Part shown: positions 11,894 to 24,568 of the stretch, piece after piece
Numbering within the stretch: position 1 is the first letter of the stretch
How the letters are laid out: every line of letters starts with the position of its first letter
From: Coniferiporia sulphurascens
Lineage: Eukaryota > Basidiomycota > Agaricomycetes > Hymenochaetales > Hymenochaetaceae
Direction: 5' to 3'
Assembly: GCA_002794785.1 (NCBI GenBank)
Contig: NBBA01000001.1
Location: 3,100,001 to 3,164,000, forward strand
Length of the DNA: 64,000 nucleotides
Made by a program: the position numbers and the translations under genes
Notes under the pieces: model-generated
Databases searched by the model: none
Seen by the model: only the letters and a program-made list of their open reading frames with translations
Told to the model about the DNA's origin: nothing

Positions 11894-12530
11894 AGACTTC
11901 TCACCACGTTTTCTTGGACATTTTCATTATTTCAAATCTTTTTTATCATCACATCTATAGAATTCATCAATTCGACATCTGCAGTTTTTGTCGCAACTTT
12001 TAATCATAATTTACCCTTTCATTGTTATCTGGAAGAAATGTATCCGGACATTGTTTATCTTACACGCAATACTCATGAGATTGTATCCGTAGTTACGAAC
12101 AGAAATTCATGTTGCTTCTGACTCTTCCGTTCACAATAAAGTACACGATTGCGATAAAACGTGCGAGTCTTTATTTAGCACTGGAGGTGGTCAGACAGCC
12201 CTCTTTCGATTTATGATTTCTTGTTATATGACATGCAGTCTGGCCGTCCGTACTCGTCTAAATTACAGCGGGCCGCTAACGGTGACCACGCCATACACAA
12301 TAATGTGGCCTTGGGGATGAAATATCCGCCGGAACGACGTTGCTCGTCTAGCAGTACACGGGAAGGGCGACCATGTGGAATACCCGACCTGGGAACGATA
12401 ACTCGATACACTTAGGCACGCCACAGTACAGCCGTCTCCCCCTCTGCGATTACCGAGCCCACGACGAAAGTGAAGCCAGCTCTCAACTTCAGCAGCGAAA
12501 CGGGCCAGGTGTCGAGTAAGCAGTTAAAAG
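11894..12530. other. Tandem intergenic region
   Basis: 637 bp holding the MFS 3' UTR and the gamma-glutamyltransferase promoter. Open frames on both strands near 12211-12415 mirror each other and show no family. GC-richer near the downstream start. Nothing else seen. Confidence 0.5.
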
Positions 12531-15143
12531 ATGGCACTTTCCAAAAAAATCGACTGGTCTAAAGTTGACCGGCCCGAGCTCGTACTGCAACGTTTTCCCA
12601 GCCGCCGCTCGCAAGTCTACGGAACCAAGGGTGTTGTCGCGTCTTCTCAGCCTCTCGCAACGGAGGCTGGCCTGGAGATACTCAGAAAGGGCGGGAATGC
12701 TGGTAGGCGCGGATTGACCATACTGTTAGGCGACCGTTCCAAACTTAATACGCTGACTCGTGGCTGTGGTTGAAAGCCGATGCTGCGGTAGCGACATCGG
12801 CTGCGCTCAACGTTACAGAACCGAGCTGCTGCGGGATTGGCGGGTGAGAGCGCTTACCTGCCCACATCCAGACGGGCTTTGCTCATGTATGCCGCAGGGA
12901 CGCATTTTGTCTTTTTTATGACGCCAACACCAAGCAAGTCAAGGCTCTTAACGGCTCTGGACACTCGCCCCAGAAGCTCACCATCGACCATGTCCGCTCG
13001 AGGGGGGTGCTGGGGAATTCCATCCCGCTCACCGACCTCAACTGTGTCACTGTCCCTGGTGCCGCCGCCGCATGGGTGGACACGGTGGAGAAATTCGGCA
13101 GTGGAAGGCTCACTGTCGCTGAGGTCCTCGAGCCCGCCATCCGCCTGGCTGAGGAAGGGTACGTCTCACTACCGCGTTTAGCTAATGTGTTCTGAGCGGT
13201 CTTCTCCTTCAGAGTACCCGTTTCAGAAATACACAGCTATGCCGTAAGAGAGGTGTCTTTCCTCCCGGTCAACTTATCTGAAACCATGCTTCTTCAGTGG
13301 CAACGCTCTGAGACACTTATCAAGAATGCCTCACCTGATGGTCACGCCATGCTTCTGAACGGGAAGGCGCCGCTCCCTGGACAAATCATGAAATTCCCAG
13401 ACCTTGCGAAAACCTTCCGATCCGTTGCCGAGCATGGAAAAGATGGCTTCTACAAGGGTCGCATTGCGGAGGCTATCGTCGAGCTCATACAGAACAAAGG
13501 CGGAGTAATGGAGTTGGAAGATTTGGAGAAGCATACAACGACATTCGTAGAACCTATCAGCTATACATACAACGGAGAAGTTACTGTTTATGAGGTGAGC
13601 TCAGAAATTACTAGTGAAGATAAAATACATACAATTCTTTTTCCCAGTGTCCCCCGAATGGTCAAGGTAGGAATGCCCAATCTCAGGGCGGCTCCTTCGC
13701 TTTTAACTTGCATGTCTAGGAATTACCGCGTTATTGGCTCTCGGGATCATCGATAACATACGGGAGCTAGGGATAACCAAGTCTATCCTAGACATGGAAC
13801 ACAACTCTCCAGAATACCTGCATTTACTTGTGGAATCTTTGAGGCAAGCTCTTTGTGAATCACCATCTCGTTTTAAATTGCTAACTTTCAACCTGTCAGA
13901 TTGGCCTTTTCGGACAGTCAATACTATGTGACAGATCCGGACTTCGCACACATTCCGTTGGAAGAGCTCTTGAGCAAGGTGCGTTGCTCCATAACCTCAG
14001 ATATATGCGTAATTCATCCTGTAATTATCCCGTACAGGAATACCTAGCGTCGCGTGCCAAGCTGTTCGACCCTAAGAAAACAAACCCTGAAGTCGTACAC
14101 GTTAGTTCTTCTGTGCAGGCTAAAACATTATTTTTCCTTCTTACGTCTTCCTCAACTCTAAGGGGAACCCTGCAAACTCATCTGACACGGTGTACTTCTC
14201 TGGTACGGTTGATTTCGTCCCGTGATCAATCTGTTCCGTCCTACATTAATGTAACTTTAAAAAACAGTTGTGGATCAATGGGGAAATGCGTGTAGCTATA
14301 TACAAAGCAACTACGCCGGTCAGTACAAAGTAATACATAAGCAGAAGTATGCTGACTTGGTTACGAACATAGGCTTTGGTACAGGAGGTAGCTAGATTTT
14401 TGATTTTAGCCTCATTACAATATTCATCCTATTACGACTCGGAATTACATAGCGATACCAAAAGGCTGCGGATTCACGCTACAGAACCGAGGATCAGGTT
14501 TCATTCTCAAAGAAGGACATCCTAACCAACTGAAGGTCGGTTATGAAAAAAAGTATGAATTATGTTTCCTCATGATTGCGACTTCAGGGGGGAAAACGGC
14601 CCTATCATACAATTATTCCCGCGATGGCTCTTCGAGGCGATGATTTGTTCCTATCGTACGGCGTTATGGGAGGCTTCATGCAGGTTCGTCTCTGTTTGTA
14701 TATGCATTACGTGTATCATAAAATCCTTGTAGCCGCAAGGACACGTTCAAGTCCTTCTAAATATGCTTCGCGGATTCACCGCCCAAGCATCCCTAGATGC
14801 TCCACGTTTCTGCATCTCCGCCGGCTCGCCCGATTCGGAGGTCAAAGGTTCGGCGGAGAAAGCCGGGGACATCAACAGCGAGGTCTACTTCGAGGAAGGC
14901 ATTTCGGAGCAGACTGTCGCGAAATTGCGCGGTATGGTCCATTAACCCTGATTATATGCAGAACTAACGTTCATCTCTGTGTCTGCAGAAATGGGCCACG
15001 ACGCATTTATTGTCAAGGGGTTTCAAAGGGGAATGATGGGCCGCGGCCAAGTCATCCAGAAGATTGTTGACGTCTCAGGACGCACAGTCTGGGCGGCTGG
15101 GTCTGACCCTCGTGCAGACGGCCATGCTGCAGCACAAATATGA
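12531..15143 (+). CDS. Gamma-glutamyltransferase family protein
   Basis: Ntn-hydrolase that cleaves or transfers gamma-glutamyl groups (glutathione-type substrates), cut by itself into two subunits. Sixteen exons: 12531-12702, 12777-12843, 12898-13158, 13213-13243, 13298-13594, 13648-13666, 13720-13843, 13900-13978, 14038-14100, 14163-14202, 14268-14318, 14373-14387, 14453-14535, 14588-14683, 14733-14931, 14989-15143 (583 aa). Key parts: [27 protein letters not shown] and the catalytic Thr codon 14187-14189 in [11 protein letters not shown], then QSNY-GFGTG. No signal peptide and an SDTVY nucleophile context, so closer to bacterial YwrD-like enzymes than to the secreted form. Microexons of 15, 19 and 31 nt, and a GC-AG intron at 13844 (GCAAGC). 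Confidence 0.9.
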
Positions 15144-15335
15144 GAACATATTAAGACGGAAGTTAAGATTAAGAATATCATAACAAAATGCATGTGTATT
15201 TTTTTTAGCTGGAAAGAAAGATGAGATTGCGCACAGGCCTGCTAAGTGAATGTTATTACACTATGTAGTGCGCCCATGCTGAGGCTTATAATAGTAAGGG
15301 TATCCTAAATGCTATGTAGTGTCCTGTGTCCACGC

Positions 15336-16945
15336 TTACATTCGCCGGTGCCTCTCAGTCCCGACTACACGGAGACGTTAATCAGGATAACATACTTCAG
15401 AGTCCCAACACATGACTCACTAGCTTCTGTTCGCCGGTATTCTCGCAGCTCTTTTGTCCGGTCCGGGCCAGTAACCCGACCCCAGCCTGCAAGAGGCACA
15501 ACAATCGCAGTCAGATTGTCGTCGCCTCCGATTTCCTCGGCAAAATCCAATATGGTTTTGGCCGCAGCCTTCGGGTCCTTCGCGTTCCTGGCGAGGTCGA
15601 CGATCTCCGCGTCGGAAAGTACAGACGATATTCCGTCCGTGACAAATACGATGTATGCCCAATCGAAGCCCCTTAAGAGTTTTGTCCTGACCTCTGGTTC
15701 CGCCGTGATACCGAAAGGCTTGAAATCCATGTCACCTATGCTGTACATGCATAAAAAGAAAAATGTATCAATGAATGCAGGGATACGCGATGTACAGCTA
15801 TAAGGGGTTGCAACGCACCCGCGAGTATTAGCAAGTGCGCCCATCCATCTCGACTCTCCATAGGAGTCCATAATCGAACGATTACTGCCCATCCGACGTA
15901 ACCGGGAAGCCTCTTCAGGGGCGTCGGCATGGTGGTCTTGGGTCATACGGACGACTTTACCACCATCCGTCGAGCACAGTAGCACACGGGTATCCCTGAC
16001 CAAATACCGACTTTGGTAAGGCGAATTTTTTTCGGAGCTCAAAGCGCAGTCTCACTCACCCAACATGTGCGACTGTGAGGGCGACTAATTTCGATGCAAA
16101 AAAGGGCGCGGCGGGTGCGTCTAAGGAGTGCAGTAGCGCGACAGAGGCCGTTGCACCGCACGTCTTCGCCTCATGGACGACTCTATCCGCCTATTCGGAT
16201 TCAAAAAGCCTTCAGAAGTTCCAATCAATCGCGAGATCTCACCTCAAGGAATGCTAGCGTCGCTCTAGCCTCAAGGTCTAATTCGCTCGTAGATGGCGGC
16301 TTTGTCAACCAAGGCTGGAGAACACCGCCTCTGAAGCGCTTGAAATACCCGCCCAATTCCTTTGTCCATGCATATAACTCTGGAATGTGGGATCTATCTA
16401 CAGACTCAAAAAGACCGTGCAAGTTTTGGTGAAGATACAGTGAGACCGCCTGGCCTCCGTGTCTGTTAACAAATCGGGCATGAATCAGTAAGGAGAACTT
16501 GGGGATCGGGAGCAGCTTACCCGTCGTATATCCCGACAAAGACAACCTGCCGTGCAAAGGCATCGCCGACGGCGCTGGGATCCCAGTCGATGTCAAAGTT
16601 TCTCTTGACAGTTAGGCGCAGCTCCTCCGGATTTAGAGTAAGCGTGGCGTATTGGTGGGAGTCCTCCTGCTGGCTTTTTGTATGTATGAGCAATAGCTGT
16701 GACGGGCAAGCGAATTCATCTCACAGCCTGGTTCCCCGTGACTCTGCGATTCCGATGACCCTTGGGGAACTCAAGGGTATCCTCAGTACGCCGCCTATGT
16801 ATGGGTTGCTAAGTGAGCCGCAGTAGCTATCACCGCAACAGAAAGACGTACCAGGAGTTGACGTTTTAATATATGTGTGGTAGTATCGCGCTGATTTGCC
16901 GACATGTCGAGAGAACCAAGAGGACCAGAGACGAGTTGATAACAT
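15336..16945 (-). CDS. PP2C phosphatase, mitochondrial type
   Basis: Mg/Mn-dependent Ser/Thr phosphatase (PPM/PP2C), resembling fungal Ptc6-like mitochondrial enzymes. Exons 16945-16725, 16673-16521, 16462-16243, 16190-16060, 15995-15819, 15740-15421, 15364-15336 (416 aa). The first 25 residues are basic and hydroxylated with no acids, which fits a mitochondrial presequence. Then VIGIAESRGTR, QEDSH (metal Asp), GIYDGHGG (metal Asp), GATASVALL, AHVGDTRVLL, IGDMDFKPFG, VFVTDGISS and EIGGDDNL. The last intron must be removed to get the RHRRM end, otherwise the tail is unrelated. One exon joins through an AAG acceptor. Confidence 0.88.
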
Positions 16946-17206
16946 GCAGCAAGGTCTTGGCTACGAAGCAGCGGTACCATTTGCATACCAGGTATGAAGA
17001 CAAGGACTAGCACGGGCGGTGCTCGCGGACGAGGCGTGCGGTGACCGCGGTGACCTGGACGTGTCCAAGCCGACGAGTGCTCGTGCGCGTCGTACTAACG
17101 CCGCGGCTGCTGCCGAATACAAGAATTCACATAATCCATTTTACTACAGACTAATGTACATTTGTGCTTTCACTTATCAATACTACAGATAAATCCCACC
17201 AAGTTA

Positions 17207-18274
17207 TCAAAGGACGCGCTTCGGTTTTCCATCCAAGAATGAGCCGATGTTATCGACCGTATCGCCCCAGAACACCTTGCGGCGCTGTCAATAGCCGAGT
17301 AAGTCGAAGAGGCCACAAGCTTACCTTATAGTTATCGTCGGCCACATATCCTGTGTGGGGGGTGAGTGTAACGTTGTCCAATTGGCGGAACGGGTGGTCG
17401 AAAGGCAGAGGCTCGACATCGAAGACGTCCAGGCCGGCACCAGCAATGGTCCCTGCGCGCAGGACATCGATAAGCGCATCTTCGTTCACCAGCGGTCCAC
17501 GCGACGTGTTTATAAGAAACGCCGTGCGCTTCATGCGACCGAGGTCTTCCGCTCCGATCAAACCATGTGTGTTGGGCGAAAGTACCATGTGAACCGATAT
17601 CACGTCGCTGTCTCTAAACAGTTCCTCCTTTGACGCGACAAACTCGACGCCTGCAGCCTCCGCGCGCTCGCGAGTGAGGTTGGGAGACCACGCGATGGTC
17701 CGCATATTAAATGCCTTGGCTATCTAACCGAGATTTAGTCCGTCTAAGATGGTACGAGAGAGATCGTCAAACTCACTTTAGCCGTTGCCGCTCCCAGCCT
17801 TCCTGCACCGACGAGTCCCAGGGTGCGTCCGGATAGACCAAGGGGGACGAACGACTGCCATTCCCGTTTTCCTGCCTTGACGTTCGCGCAGTCCTGGGAA
17901 ATATGTCTTGCGGTCGCCAGGATCAACGCCCATGTGTGCTCGACCGTCGAAGTGCCTGTACCACCAGTCCCGGAGACTACGATGCCCTTTGCACGAGCGT
18001 GCTGGACATCTATGCCTCTGTTGCCGGCGCCTGTTGTCGCGATAAGCTTTAGGTTGGGAAGTCCGTCCAACAGCTCCGCAGGGAACTTTGTACGCTCCCT
18101 CATGGCGCAGATGATTGTGTAAGGCTCAAGACGGCGAACGAGGGCGTGGACATCGTGGAGAGTGTCGTCAAAGACGTCGATAGCGAGACGATCTGCTAGA
18201 GACGACCAGTCTGCGCTGGTGAAGGCGACGTGCTGGTAGTCGTCGAGGATTGCTACCCTGACCTTGGAGGACAT
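17207..18274 (-). CDS. D-2-hydroxyacid dehydrogenase
   Basis: NAD(P)-dependent reductase of 2-oxoacids (glyoxylate, hydroxypyruvate or phosphoglycerate class), probably cytosolic. Exons 18274-17777, 17723-17325, 17275-17207 (321 aa). Rossmann motif GLVGAGRLG near residue 155. Catalytic Arg in NTSRGPLV, Glu in DVEPLPFDHPF and His in LTPHTGY. The last intron has two in-frame acceptors 9 nt apart (CAG before 17284 and AAG before 17275), adding or dropping Arg-Arg-Lys. The shorter form fits the family better. The start at 18274 follows an upstream in-frame ATG that lacks conserved sequence. Confidence 0.92.
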
Positions 18275-18554
18275 GAAGGCACACAGGGGTGTGCATTTGT
18301 GAGCATGGACGGACAAATGATTCCGCAGAGGGGATGGTGTGCTTGCACCGCCATGTCGATCAGGTCTTGCTCTCGCTTGTGATCCAGTATCATATTAAGC
18401 ATGTTGTCCCTCGTACATCCTAAAGCGCTTTCTGCGGGGGGCGCCAATGATAGCCCCGTGTTCTTCGCATTACTGACCGCGCTCCAAATAAAATGCGCCC
18501 ATATATCAGTCCCCGTATGCCCGCCCTCAGTCCGCAGTGCAATCCCTCCTCCCC

Positions 18555-20288
18555 ATGCCAGACGAATCCCTCCCCGTGGATTCGTTCTCCTTTGGCCAAA
18601 GGCTCGGCGTCGTGTTTATCATACAGGCCGCCTGCCTTTCCCTCATCTCTGTTATCGGCCTCCTCGCCTACATCCTTGTGCGCACCTCCTCTCCCTCAAT
18701 GGTCTCGTCTCACCGTCATCCTTCCAGTATTCGGCATTGGTGCGCAACAATCACAGACGATGGACGCTATCGACCCCGCTTCACATCTACTTCATCTCCA
18801 TGATGATTTCTGAAATGGTGCAGGCCGTCGGTGAGCTCGTCTCAGCTTTCACTGCGGCTCCGTTGCTTATTACCCCGCGTGTGAATCAAGGGAGCATCAT
18901 GAACCTCAGATGGGTCATAAACGCTGTACGCACCTCCCCAAATACCACTGAACATAACCTAATGCCATTATTTCCCCGGGAAGGGTGTCACCAGCGGATC
19001 GTTCTGCGTTGCCCAAGGTGCGCCCGCATTTAATCCGCAGCGGTACTTTCCTCGCTTTAACATGACATGAACCGCGCCAGGAATGTTGAAGCAGATTGGC
19101 GACGTCTCCGTCGCCCTCTCGTGAGTCGCGAGCCTTTGATTAGCGCCTCAGCGCATTGATCTGACCCTTATGTGCTACTTTTTCTTAGAACCCTGGTAAG
19201 GCACACTATTACCAGTCCAGTCATCTTTCTCGCTTAACTGTTATTACTTGATTCCGGAAGGCCATTGCTGTCCACACTTTCTGCGCCGTAGTCCTTCGCT
19301 GGCGCCCATCGCGGCCGCGAACTGTCTCCGCTCTAGTGTTGGCCGCCATATGGTTTGTCATTGTTGTCATCATAGTCGCCAGCGTCGCGACGCATGTAAA
19401 TGACTTGGAAGACTATTGGGGGAATACGAATTACTGTGAGTTGGGAAGAATACGTCCATCGGTCTCACGTCGTGGCCAATTTTAATTCTTACATTATTAG
19501 GGTGTTGGATAACAAGGCGCTACGAAGTTCAGCAGTATGTGCTGGACTACGTCTTCATGTGGGCAACGTGGGGACTCATTTATTATATCTATTCGTCGCG
19601 AGGAAATCTGATATATATTATCATTACCAGCGCATTCGCGAACATAATTTTATATATTCCTTTGTCGTTGGTCATCAAGGGGGTAATAGTCGTGGATAGG
19701 AACAGGGTGAAGATCAGGAGCAAGAAGGATCGGATGCATACAGTGGGCCGACCCTCGTCTGAACCAAGCGGCAGGGGCGCAGACAGTATCGCCATGCAAA
19801 TGCTCTTGTACGTTTACGCCGTTTCCTACCATTCGTCTAACGAACTTCGCTTCAGCTATCCCCTGGTTTATACATTGACCGTTCTTCCCATCGCCATCGT
19901 CCGTTTTCGTGCGTTCAATAGCAAGGAAGTCCCGTTCGCCATCACCGTCTTGGCGGACGTGCTCTATTCATGTTCTGGATTCTTCAATGTTGTCCTTTTC
20001 AAACTTACTCGCCCCGCCCTGCTTTCGCGACACGGGTCTTCATTAGCATACCCTTCCGCGAATGTTATTTCCTTTTCTCTACGCAGTCCCGTTGGCGGTC
20101 AACACTGCTTTGTCGGACGGCCGTCTTTGCTTCCCGCGAGATCTTCCATGGGAAGGTTACCCGACAACGGCGAGGTGTATGGGCTGGAGTCGCAACCATA
20201 TAACAACGGTCATGACAGGCCTTCATCCGTAGAGGAATCCCCGATGAAACTGAGTCCGTCAGTTTCGTCTTTTCTTTCTCGGGCTTAG
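18555..20288 (+). CDS. cAMP-receptor-like GPCR
   Basis: Seven-TM receptor of the fungal cAMP-receptor-like group, which senses nutrients or other cues through G proteins at the plasma membrane. Exons 18555-18677, 18728-18925, 18984-19017, 19081-19120, 19189-19195, 19261-19435, 19501-19807, 19856-20288 (438 aa). Helical landmarks: HIYFISMMISEMVQA (TM2), KQIGDVSVALSTLAIAVHTF (TM3), WCWI before TM5, YVFMWATWGLIYY and YPLVYTLTVLPIAI (TM6). The TLAI segment depends on a 7-nt exon (19189-19195). The intron before exon 8 is 48 nt and in frame. The Ser-rich cytosolic tail after about residue 350 is less certain; a pyrimidine-rich CAG near 20090 could be another acceptor. Confidence 0.87.
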
Positions 20289-20519
20289 CTCGTCTTTCCT
20301 ACTCAATTGTATGTCCTTTATTTAGCTGTTCTGTAATAGTCACTTGTTTTTTTTAAGTAGTTGGTGAATATATGCATCAATCTCCCCGAAAGGAGCCAGA
20401 TATCACCAAACCCAAATGCGAATCGCCTCAGTCTCGCTGGCGATGACACCTCATCTATGAGCAAATAAAAACTGTATTGACAGAAAAATACATAACAGAA
20501 GTCATTTTCGCAAACGTGA

Positions 20520-23500
20520 TCAATTCTGGGAATCGTCGCCAAATGGATACTACAAGGAAAGCATCAGCTCTCAGAACAGTGTTCAATCTAAGGTGAATAC
20601 GCACCTCGAAAGATTCTGGGGGGTCAGCCTCGGGTAAACTCTCGTCCAGCGCGATGTGAGGGGCTGATAAGGCCGTTGCACTCGTCTCCGCCGCAACTGC
20701 AGGAGGCGCCGCGGGCTCAACGGTTTCCGGTACGTCGACTACGATGTACTCTACTGACTCGTCTGGCGTCTGATCTATGAGAATGAGTATTCCTCCTCCG
20801 CCAGCGTAACGTTCGGGAGTTGCGCCAAGTGCCGCAGATGAGGGCGTCTTCCCCGTGGCAGTTGCCTGAGCCTTCCCTTTTACGGACTTCACCGTTCGAG
20901 TTGAGACAGGTCGCACAGGCTGGAAACGACCCTCGGCAGGGAACGTGATATGAGCCAATTGTGCCGGAGTAACGCGCGAAAAATTAGGCAGTTTCTCGAA
21001 CGAAGGTTCGGGTCTCCGTAACCTCTTCCCCTCAGATACCTTGCTTTCGGATTTCGATGATTCGGGGAGGTTGGAAACCGTACCAGTGATGGGTGATATG
21101 TCACCTGCGAGAGCTGAGGAAGAAGGCTCTACAGCTTTCATTTCGACGTCGACTTTCGCATCCGAGATTAACTCGCCCTTGCCATCCTTTTGTACATAAT
21201 AAGCATGGAGAGTATTGGCTAGTTAAACATATACAAACTCACGGTCTCCATAGCGTCACCACCAACGGTAGCGGCGGCCTTTTCTTTTTCTTTCGTCCTT
21301 TCGCGCGCCTTTGCCTTCGCTGTAGTGGAAAGAACAGCGGTAGCCACTTTGGTCACAGACTCTTTAGTCGGAGGCTTGATGGGGGATGGATATGCAAAAA
21401 GACTTGGTCTTGTGTTTGAAACAAACTCGAATTTGGGAGCCTGTGGGCGCAATTTCGTTATAGTCAAGTCCTACTCAAAATGGTGAGATTTTACCTTAAG
21501 GTCTCCGTTCAACCCAATGATAGCAGTGGGCTCAAACGCAAGGCAAGCGCAGTGCGCGAGAGGATACCAGTACCAAAATTGGCAGAATAAGACCATGCCG
21601 ACTATGGCGCTCGTGTTCCGGCTTCCAGCCCGACTTTGCAGGCTAATCGTCACATTACGTCCCCCGGCATCGATCAGCCCTTGGCCTAAAGCTGCACCAA
21701 AACGCGCCATCGGGTCCTCATGTTTATCTGCCACAATCTTCGCGTACAGAGTGCGTGTGGCCGACATGGAAGGCGAAGACGCCTCAGACTGTTGCACGAG
21801 GACCATACCTAACGCGACAAGTGCCCCTTGTCGAACGAAGTCAACTGGATCTTTGGTCATCGGTTCAAGAATTTCCACGGCATCCTGAAGACCGGTCCCT
21901 GCACACGCGATTCCAAGAGCGAGTGTGGCACCGCAGCGAACGTGTGGGTTGTAGCTTTCGCTCAGAAGCTGTACAATCCTCGGCACCTGGCCGGGGTTTT
22001 TGAACAATACGAATGCAAGCGAGGTGACCGCGGCGCGGCGAACGTCGTCGGATGTATCAGAAACTGCAACATGGAGTAATTTCCGAATAGCATCGTTGTT
22101 CGAGGTACCTGCATAAGCCAAAGCCACAGTGTAAACACCACCATAACGGAGGATAGGGTCCTGAGATTCTCTAAGGTAAGCTTCTTTCTGACGAGTAAAC
22201 CTAAGGGCAATACCTTTTCCAACAGCAGCATTTTCACTATGTCGTCTGCTTGTTCCTGTCTACCGTAATAAAGGAATGCCAAACCCACTGCGAGACCTCG
22301 AATGATCTTCTCGTGTTGAGTCTCCCTTGCATAAGCCAGCATCTCATCCGCGCATTTTCCATCTGCAGTGCCGAGCATAACGAGACCCATACTATATCCT
22401 GCACCTTCGCCAGCGACAGCAGAGTCCGTATACAATGCCTGCTTGAGATCATCATATGATTGCTCGTTTTTGCCACCCATACCCGCAACGCCGAGGCCAA
22501 GTGCTGCGCCGTGCTGAACCACTTCGTTTGTTGCAATTCTAAGCTTGTCACGTAGATAACCTTCAACTCCACGTCCAATGCCGCAGCCTGCATTTACAAG
22601 TCCAAGAGCATAGAGGGCACCGCCTTCAGAATACTGGGACCCCTGAATTCCTTGTCCTTCCTGACTTTCCTCCGATGGCAAGTACGGTCCAAGGATGTTC
22701 ATGCCCTCCTCGAAATGGCCTTTGTGAATTACACCAAGACCGGCTGTCGCAGAGAACTTCGCCCAGTTTGACGCCTTCCCCAGCCACTCGAGATTTAACC
22801 TTAAGAAAACATCGGAAGTGGTTCCGGAGTGCATGAATGCATTCTGGAGAGTAAGAGCTGTATGATAGACAGATGATCTTGCTTCAAGTACGTCCTTAAC
22901 CGCTGTTAGTCAATCTTGGATGTCATGCACAAAAGAACATACCTTTGTATTCTTTAGGATGAGCAAATCAACTTTATTGTTTCTCCTTAAGAACTGCAGA
23001 TACAGCTTCACGGATTCTTGCCCCGTCAAAATATGACGAAGCTTGTCGAACGTATCTTTGGTCGCCTGTTTTTGGTATTAGAGCAACATTAAAATAAGAA
23101 TGGACACAATACAACTCACAGAATCTCCTTCAGGAAGTTCTGTTCTGATGGCCTCCAGGAAATCCTGACTTCCACCTTCTACCAGATCGAAGGCCAGTTG
23201 GTACGCGAGTAGCGTCTCTTTCGGTACTAACGAAGTTAGTAGGGGGACCGTGAGTGAGGGATTACTAAGTGTTACGAGGAGACGCGTCACTGCGTATACA
23301 TGTGGCGCCTTTGATTCAAGAGGAGGGAATAGAGGAAGAAGGAAGTTAAGGACTTGATCACGGTACGAAAGAGAGAAGTTCATGTCGAGCACGGAGTCCA
23401 TTGCATATGTCAACAGCAGGACATCCTTATTGAGGTTGTAGATATGTAGAATGAGGTCAAGACGTCGGGACTCGAGAGCGATACCGACGGCCTAAGAACC

Positions 23501-24120
23501 TCAGTATGAGCAGTCGACTGCATACAAGCGGAAGTTTGGTACCTGTTTGTGTTCACCATCCTCTATGCACCTTCTGAATATTCCTTCTATAATATCCTGT
23601 AACCGGGAGTCAATCCTCTTGCCTGAGCTAGACGTCTCGTCCGAGCGAAGCTCGACATATTTGTCAATGGCTTTAGCTGAGGTAGACGTTAGCTAGTGAG
23701 CACATAATCACAGCAACGCGAGACTCACAGACAACAGTTTCTATGTACTCTTCCGAGCCAAGGACGCGACTTTCTGCTCCAAAGGCGGGACCGGCACCTA
23801 ACGCGAACGACAGTGCCTCGTCGTATTCCCCGAGGAAATAATAGACTTTGCTTGCAAGCAAAGCAGCAGAGTCACGTGCCTCCTTGGGTAGATCAGGACT
23901 CTCGTACAACGACTCACTGGGAAACATGTTAGATTTCCAGGCTTGGAGGCCGAGTACGTATTGTGAGCACATACATGAGAGTAACATGTTCTGAGATTTC
24001 AGCCCAGAATTGAGGGACTAAAGGAATGAGTGCCTTGAGTGCATGTTGTCTGAGAAGAGGTTCGGGTTCGGAAAGCAAAGCAAGAACGCCGGCTGCAGAG
24101 GTCTGTGTGCGGGCAACCAT
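20520..24120 (-). CDS. RPN2: 26S proteasome regulatory subunit RPN2
   Basis: Largest scaffold subunit of the 19S base (PSMD1), binding Rpn10, Rpn13 and the ATPase ring in nucleus and cytosol. Exons 24120-23975, 23916-23729, 23676-23543, 23491-23120, 23065-22943, 22894-22214, 22160-21495, 21440-21243, 21186-20605, 20549-20520 (1039 aa, family about 950-1000). The N-terminal helical part carries VARTQTSAAGVLALL. The PC repeats lie at about 380-760 (GGALYALGLVNAGCG, HGAALGLGVAGMG, GAGYSMGLVMLG). A Lys/Glu-rich linker follows, then the VTPAQLAHI region. The last exon of 30 nt supplies the family end ESFEYPFGDD. Confidence 0.95.
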
Positions 24121-24568
24121 GTTGTACAAGGGCAACCTGCTCTCGATTCGACGACCTGTAAATTCAAGAGACGCGTCAGCTTCGTGCGGCGCGTAAGCGT
24201 CGTTAGGTGTTTCCCGTTGTGGATACATGTTCCCACATTTGTGACGATCATATTTCGACGAGTTTGGACATATCCTCGGCAAACAGCCGCTTCAGTTCCC
24301 GTCCTAACCTGCGCGGACTTTGCTCACACCGCTCTTCTTATTTTCTATCGGACAGCGACAGTCTCGTATTGCATTGGGTATATCATTTATGATCAACCAG
24401 TACCCAGAACAACAAGAAGGAAAGAAAAACTAATAAAAAGAACGCAAGTAACAAGATGTCGTCCAACGAATCTCGTCAAGAAGGATATAGTGAAATGCAA
24501 TGTCCAAGTCACAAGGTTCCGCTTCCCAATGGCAGAGAAACACCCGAAAAATACCCGCGTCCACTATC
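24121..24568. other. RPN2 promoter region
   Basis: 448 bp between the RPN2 start (left) and the stop of the cupredoxin gene (right), both on the minus strand. It should hold the RPN2 promoter and the other gene's 3' UTR. No recognised proteasome PACE element seen. Confidence 0.5.

Noticed and set aside
12211..12415. Overlapping open frames on both strands between MFS and GGT genes
   Set aside because: They mirror each other and have no start context, introns or family similarity.
15309..15803. 164-residue plus-strand open frame
   Set aside because: It is antisense to the conserved end of the PP2C gene and shows no motif.
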